A DNA stretch of 9,747 bases. It comes from Bacteroidales bacterium. Its GTDB lineage: Bacteria > Bacteroidota > Bacteroidia > Bacteroidales > WCHB1-69. This document shows positions 6,210-9,747 of the stretch, in pieces. The stretch is from positions 1 to 9,747 of the forward strand of contig JAQUGA010000029.1 in the NCBI GenBank assembly GCA_028684405.1. Direction: 5' to 3'. Both the position numbers and the translations under genes were made by a program. The notes beneath the pieces are model-generated. The model made no database searches. It had not been told where the DNA came from and saw nothing but the letters and a program-made list of their open reading frames with translations. Position 1 is the first letter of the stretch, and each line of letters begins with the position of its first letter.

Positions 6210-7460
6210 TTATTTCAATTCATGAATTACAAGTCCCGATCTGAGTTTTGGTTCAAACCAGGTTGTTTTTGGAGGCATGATGTTGCCCGTATCGGCAATG
6301 TCAATCAATTGTTGCATAGAAACGGCATACAATGCAAAAGCAACTTTCATTTCGCCATTGTCAACTCTGCGTTGCAATTCGCCTAGACCGCGAATACCGC
6401 CAACAAAATCGATGCGTTGTGAAGTTCTCAAATCGGTGATGCCTAAAATTTTATCCAAAACATGATCCGATAAAATTGTAACGTCTAAAACACCAATGGG
6501 ATCGTTGTCGTCATAGGTGTGTTTTTTGGCCGTCATTTTATACCAATTTCCACTCAAATACATGCTAAATTCGTGCAATGCAGAGGGTTTGTAAATTTCG
6601 GCACCCATTTTTTCAACCACGAAAACTTCGTTCAATTTGTTTAAAAATTCTTCTTCCGACAATCCGTTTAAATCTTTTACCACGCGGTTGTAATCAATGA
6701 TTTTTAATTGATTATCTGGGAAAATAACCGACATAAAATAGTTATACTCTTCTTTTCCAGTGTGATTTGGATTGTTTTTCTTTTGTTCGGCACCTACCAA
6801 AGCAGCTGCAGCAGTACGATGGTGCCCATCGGCAACATATAAATCTGGAATATCATTTGCGAAAATTTCTACCAAACGAGCAATAATTGCTTTGTCGCTA
6901 ATCACCCAAAAATGATGGCCAAAGCCATCGTCAGCTACAAAATCGTATTCTGGAGTTTCGTTTTTAACAATGTTGTTTACAATTGCATCAATCTCTTTAT
7001 GAGCAGGATACGCAAAAAATACAGGTTCAACGTTGGCATTGGTAATACGAACGTGCAACATTCTGTCTTGTTCTTTATCTTTACGCGTTAACTCATGTTT
7101 TTTAATGTGATTGTTGAAATAATCTTCAATGTGCGTACATGCCACAATACCATACTGAGTTCTGCCGTCCATGGTTTGACCGTAGATGTAAAGTTTTTCT
7201 TCCGCATCTTGAACCAACCATTTATTGGTTTTAAATTTATTGTAGTTTTCAACAACTCTGTCGTAAACTTCCTGACTGTGTTCATCAATGCCATGAGGAA
7301 ATTCCAGTTCCGCTTTGGTAACACGCAACAAAGAATATTTGTTTCCTTCTGCTTCAACACGTGCTTCATCTGAATTTAAAACATCATACGGACGAGAAGC
7401 CAATTGTTTAACAATCTCTTTTGAAGGCCGTAAGCCCTTGAATGGTTTAATAATTGCCAT
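6210..7460 (-). CDS. DUF1015 family protein
   Basis: This 416-residue soluble protein has the features of the DUF1015 family: an N-terminal IKPFKGLRP with RPYDVL (23-28), a charged KHELTRKDKEQDR segment (121-133), LYVADGHHRTAAAA (207-220) and a conserved C-terminus IMPPKTTWFEPKLRSGL (394-410). The DGHHR motif resembles the phosphate-binding G-x-(H/R)-R of ParB/sulfiredoxin-like proteins, which explains the SpoOJ/ParB names this family sometimes gets; a nucleotide- or phosphate-binding role is inference. From memory, Bacteroidota often place DUF1015 next to serA/serC, hinting at serine metabolism, but neither gene is in this window. It is monocistronic: its own -7 box lies upstream and a strong terminator follows. 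It is divergent from the acyl-CoA synthetase. The start at 7460 gives the conserved N-terminus with an A/T-rich leader of about 30 nt and no Shine-Dalgarno. Confidence 0.92.
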   Translation of the reverse strand: MAIIKPFKGLRPSKEIVKQLASRPYDVLNSDEARVEAEGNKYSLLRVTKAELEFPHGIDEHSQEVYDRVVENYNKFKTNKWLVQDAEEKLYIYGQTMDGRTQYGIVACTHIEDYFNNHIKKHELTRKDKEQDRMLHVRITNANVEPVFFAYPAHKEIDAIVNNIVKNETPEYDFVADDGFGHHFWVISDKAIIARLVEIFANDIPDLYVADGHHRTAAAALVGAEQKKNNPNHTGKEEYNYFMSVIFPDNQLKIIDYNRVVKDLNGLSEEEFLNKLNEVFVVEKMGAEIYKPSALHEFSMYLSGNWYKMTAKKHTYDDNDPIGVLDVTILSDHVLDKILGITDLRTSQRIDFVGGIRGLGELQRRVDNGEMKVAFALYAVSMQQLIDIADTGNIMPPKTTWFEPKLRSGLVIHELK

Positions 7461-7498
7461 AACTAATATGTTTTTATATGATTTTATATTTTATCGTA

Positions 7499-7506
7499 CA
7501 AAACTA
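7499..7506 (-). promoter_or_regulatory. -7 promoter box of the DUF1015 gene
   Basis: On the minus strand TAGTTTTG (7506-7499) fits TAnnTTTG. Predicted transcription starts at about 7494, giving a very AT-rich leader of about 33 nt before the ATG at 7460. No clear TTTG at 19-21 bp spacing was found. Confidence 0.48.
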
Positions 7507-7574
7507 CAAAAAATAGAGAAGTAAATTTGACTTTCAGAGGAAAATTATTTTTTCTAAAATTCAATATTCAACTC

Positions 7575-7627
7575 GTTTAGCATATCTAAACATATGGAAA
7601 TACGTCGATCAAAAAATATCTAAACAT
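7575..7627. repeat. Repeat cluster between DUF1015 and the acyl-CoA synthetase
   Basis: ATATCTAAACAT occurs twice in direct orientation, at 7582-7593 and 7616-7627, 34 bp start to start. The first copy is also the right half of an inverted repeat GTTTAG-N5-CTAAAC (7575-7591). A further pair, TTGTTAC at 7642-7648 and 7651-7657, follows nearby. The cluster lies 60-110 bp upstream of the predicted acyl-CoA synthetase transcription start and 80-130 bp upstream of that of DUF1015, so it could bind a regulator of either gene. No regulator family can be named. Confidence 0.4.
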
Positions 7628-7687
7628 TAATTAGCCTTTATTTGTTACTATTGTTACCTAAGATCACAGATTAGTTGAAAAAATCAA

Positions 7688-7695
7688 TAATTTTG
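7688..7695 (+). promoter_or_regulatory. -7 promoter box of the acyl-CoA synthetase gene
   Basis: TAATTTTG fits TAnnTTTG and is identical, including the four following bases ACCT, to the clc -7 region. Transcription should start at about 7700, leaving an A-rich leader of about 28 nt before ATG 7728. No TTTG is present at the usual -33 spacing. The box makes the TTG at 7704 an unlikely start codon. Confidence 0.55.
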
Positions 7696-7727
7696 ACCTC
7701 TATTTGATCTCACAAAAAACAAAACAG

Positions 7728-9518
7728 ATGGAAATAACACGATTGTTTGACATTTTGGAACGTTATAGCAATAACTTCCAAAAGGAAGATGCTTTGGCTG
7801 GAAAAGAAGACGGAGCTTGGATAAGATATAGCACCGAAAAATATATTGAAACGGTAAATAACATATCCTACGGTTTGATGCAATTGGGTATCCAGAAGGG
7901 AGACAAAATTGCTACCATTACATTTAATCGTCCGGAGTGGAACTTTTTAGACATGGCAATTATGCAACTGGGAGCCATTCACGTACCTATTTATCCGACC
8001 ATTAGCGAAAGTGATTACAAATACATTTTAAATCATGCGGATGTAAAAATGGTTTTTGTTGCTGGCTGGGAATTACTTCGGAAAATCGAACATATTTTGC
8101 CCGAAATTCCGACTCTCAACGAAAAAGAGATGGTTTATACTTTTAAAAACCTGAGAGGTTATAAGCATTTAAGCGAAATCATCGAACTGGGAAGGGCAAA
8201 TCACAGTGCCGTGTATTTGCAGGAAATCAAAGATAGCATTCAGCCAGAGGAAGTGGCCACTCTTATATACACTTCGGGAACAACCGGGAATCCAAAAGGA
8301 GTTATGCTCACTCATCACAATATAATTAGCAATATTCACGCCATCGCACCCATTCCAAATGTGGGTTCGGAAGGAAAAGCCATTAGTTATCTGCCGCTTT
8401 GTCATATCTACGAACGAATGATTAATTATATCTGGCAGTATTTGGGCATTTCGATTTATTATGCTGAAAGCCTGGCCACCATTGCCGATAATATTAAAGA
8501 AATCAGACCAGAAGTGGTTTCTACCGTACCGCGATTGTTGGAAAAAATTTACGATAAAATCATCTTGACCGGTAGAAAACAAAAAGGCATCAAAAGGAAA
8601 GTTTTCTTTTGGGCAAACAAAATTGCGTTAAGGTATGATGTCAACGAAGATCAAGGTTGGTGGTATAACAAAAAACTTAATTTGGCTCGCAAACTGGTTC
8701 TAAATAAATGGAAAGCAGCCTTGGGTGGGAACATTAAAATTATTGTTTCGGGCGGTGCGGCACTTCAACCGCGATTGGCCAGAGTTTTTTGGGCTGCCGA
8801 AATACCTGTTTTGGAAGGATATGGACTTACCGAAACATCCCCTGTTATTGCTGTCAATAGTTTCTTCGAAAACGGATTGAAAATCGGAACGGTAGGACTT
8901 CCTTTGCCCAACTTGGAAGTGAAAATTGCACCGGATGGCGAAATTTTATGCAAAGGCCCTTCGGTGATGAAAGGCTATTATAAAGCAGATGAGTTGACAA
9001 AAGAGGTCATCGACGAAGAGGGTTGGTTTCATACGGGAGATTTAGGAACATTTGAACCTGAAGGACAATTGAAAATTACGGGACGCAAAAAAGAGATGTT
9101 CAAAACTGCTTTTGGAAAATATGTAGTACCGACTTTAATTGAAACTAAATTCTGCGAATCATCATTTATCGACACCATGATGGTTGTGGGAGAAAACCAA
9201 AAATATGCCGCCGCCATTATCGTTCCTGATTTTATTTACCTGAAAAATTACTGCAAACGAAGAGGCATTGAATATTTAAGCGATGAAGAGATGGTAAAAC
9301 ATCCCGAAGTTTTGAAAATATATAAAAAAGAAGTCAGCCACTACAATGCTTTCTTTGGAGAAACAGAACAAATTAAAAAGTTTACTTTAATGGATTATGA
9401 ATGGACGGTCCAAACTGGAGAACTTACCCCCACTCTGAAACTAAAAAGAAATTTCATTTTTAAAAAACACAAAACAACAATTGATTCTCTGTTTCCAAGC
9501 GTATCTCAGGAGGAATAA
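7728..9518 (+). CDS. Long-chain fatty acyl-CoA synthetase (AMP-forming)
   Basis: This 596-residue ANL-superfamily enzyme activates a fatty acid with ATP to acyl-AMP and transfers it to CoA; length and motifs fit long-chain acyl-CoA ligases. Motifs in order: phosphate loop YTSGTTGNPKG (181-191), SYLPLCHIYER (220-230), ATP/substrate motif EGYGLTET (363-370), GWFHTGD with the ribose-binding Asp (432-438), hinge GRKKEMFKT (452-460), GKYVVP (463-468) and the C-terminal LTPTLKLKR (566-574), where K571 is the likely adenylation lysine. All catalytic residues appear present. There is no signal peptide, so it is cytosolic or peripheral to the membrane. The frame can be extended 8 codons to a TTG at 7704, but that would sit at the predicted transcription start; ATG 7728, after an A-rich leader, starts the conserved MEITRLFDILERY sequence. 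No beta-oxidation genes are adjacent, so the role (catabolic uptake or recycling for phospholipid) is open. It appears monocistronic. Confidence 0.95.
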   Translation: MEITRLFDILERYSNNFQKEDALAGKEDGAWIRYSTEKYIETVNNISYGLMQLGIQKGDKIATITFNRPEWNFLDMAIMQLGAIHVPIYPTISESDYKYILNHADVKMVFVAGWELLRKIEHILPEIPTLNEKEMVYTFKNLRGYKHLSEIIELGRANHSAVYLQEIKDSIQPEEVATLIYTSGTTGNPKGVMLTHHNIISNIHAIAPIPNVGSEGKAISYLPLCHIYERMINYIWQYLGISIYYAESLATIADNIKEIRPEVVSTVPRLLEKIYDKIILTGRKQKGIKRKVFFWANKIALRYDVNEDQGWWYNKKLNLARKLVLNKWKAALGGNIKIIVSGGAALQPRLARVFWAAEIPVLEGYGLTETSPVIAVNSFFENGLKIGTVGLPLPNLEVKIAPDGEILCKGPSVMKGYYKADELTKEVIDEEGWFHTGDLGTFEPEGQLKITGRKKEMFKTAFGKYVVPTLIETKFCESSFIDTMMVVGENQKYAAAIIVPDFIYLKNYCKRRGIEYLSDEEMVKHPEVLKIYKKEVSHYNAFFGETEQIKKFTLMDYEWTVQTGELTPTLKLKRNFIFKKHKTTIDSLFPSVSQEE

Positions 9519-9747
9519 AATTTAGTTTGTTTACTCTATTTATTAAACTACATAGCTTGTTTTCTTTTTTGAACCACATAGATAATATGATTAAATCCAA
9601 AAAAAATTCATTTTTGGCAGATATTTTTTTTGAAAATTTTGAATTTTCATCAAAAAAATAAGTTTATAAACACTGTTGTCCGATATAAATCGTATTATCT
9701 TGTGTAAAACTCAGTATAATAAGCGAATATGTATAAAATAAAAAAGA
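9519..9747. other. AT-rich non-coding tail with weak hairpins
   Basis: No convincing gene is seen. TAGTTT (9523-9528) and AAACTA (9545-9550) form a weak stem with a 16-nt loop, followed by a T-rich stretch at 9559-9570. This is the best, though poor, candidate terminator of the acyl-CoA synthetase. A second all-AT-rich foldback lies at 9623-9659: GAAAATT/AATTTTC around TTG, flanked by a T-run and an A-run separated by a bulge. An ATG at 9729 opens MYKIKK up to the window edge and could be the start of the next gene, but six codons cannot establish it. Confidence 0.4.

Noticed and set aside
7095..7373. Overlapping 92- and 93-codon frames on both strands inside the DUF1015 gene
   Set aside because: Both overlap conserved DUF1015 coding sequence; low-complexity composition and no upstream signals.
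7704..7727. TTG start giving the acyl-CoA synthetase eight extra residues
   Set aside because: It lies at the predicted transcription start, 9 bp after the -7 box, and the conserved sequence starts at ATG 7728.
8169..8582. 137-codon minus-strand frame inside the acyl-CoA synthetase gene
   Set aside because: It is antisense to the phosphate-loop region of a clear enzyme gene and shows no family motifs of its own.
9508..9514. Shine-Dalgarno-like CAGGAGG near the end of the acyl-CoA synthetase gene
   Set aside because: It is simply the codons for the final Gln-Glu-Glu, and no start codon follows at a usable distance.
9729..9747. ATG opening MYKIKK at the right window edge
   Set aside because: It is plausible as the first codons of a next gene with a basic N-terminus, but six codons and no recognisable promoter are too little to annotate.

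Overview
The window looks like ordinary chromosomal DNA from a member of the Bacteroidota, probably Bacteroidales/Marinilabiliales-like; the genus cannot be fixed from sequence alone. The DNA is AT-rich. There are no convincing Shine-Dalgarno sites before the genes. Four or five upstream regions carry the Bacteroidota sigma-factor -7 box TAnnTTTG, one of them with a matching TTTG at -33. The protein content (CLC-CBS channel, YejK/NdpA-type nucleoid protein, solitary MltF-like lipoprotein, FGE-fold secreted protein, DUF1015, long-chain acyl-CoA synthetase) fits that phylum.

Layout. (1) Bases 1-519, plus strand: the 3' part of an uncharacterised gene whose reading frame is open to the window edge. 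(2) 557-3404, plus strand: a two-gene unit of a CLC-type chloride channel with tandem CBS domains and, 10 bp later, a 37-kDa nucleoid-associated protein. A consensus promoter at 522-552 lies so close to the channel start that the mRNA may be nearly leaderless. (3) 3487-7460, minus strand: three separate genes. In transcription order these are a DUF1015 protein (7460-6210) ending at a strong hairpin terminator, a secreted FGE-fold protein (6102-5254), and an MltF-like lytic transglycosylase lipoprotein (4872-3487) with its own promoter and a leader of about 175 nt. (4) 7728-9518, plus strand: a long-chain fatty acyl-CoA synthetase, divergent from DUF1015 and separated by a 267-bp regulatory region with repeats. 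(5) 9519-9747: AT-rich, non-coding, with weak hairpins.

The genes do not form one pathway. Themes are membrane and envelope physiology (chloride channel, murein hydrolase, secreted FGE-fold protein), fatty acid activation and nucleoid organisation. No mobile element, CRISPR array, tRNA, rRNA, toxin-antitoxin pair or defence locus was seen. I did not find an obviously new system. The better leads are the CLC protein's residue pattern (proton glutamate replaced by valine), the near-leaderless clc start, and the repeats in front of the acyl-CoA synthetase. Several start codons were moved from the longest-ORF position: 2358 for the nucleoid protein, 6102 for the FGE-fold protein and 7728 for the acyl-CoA synthetase.
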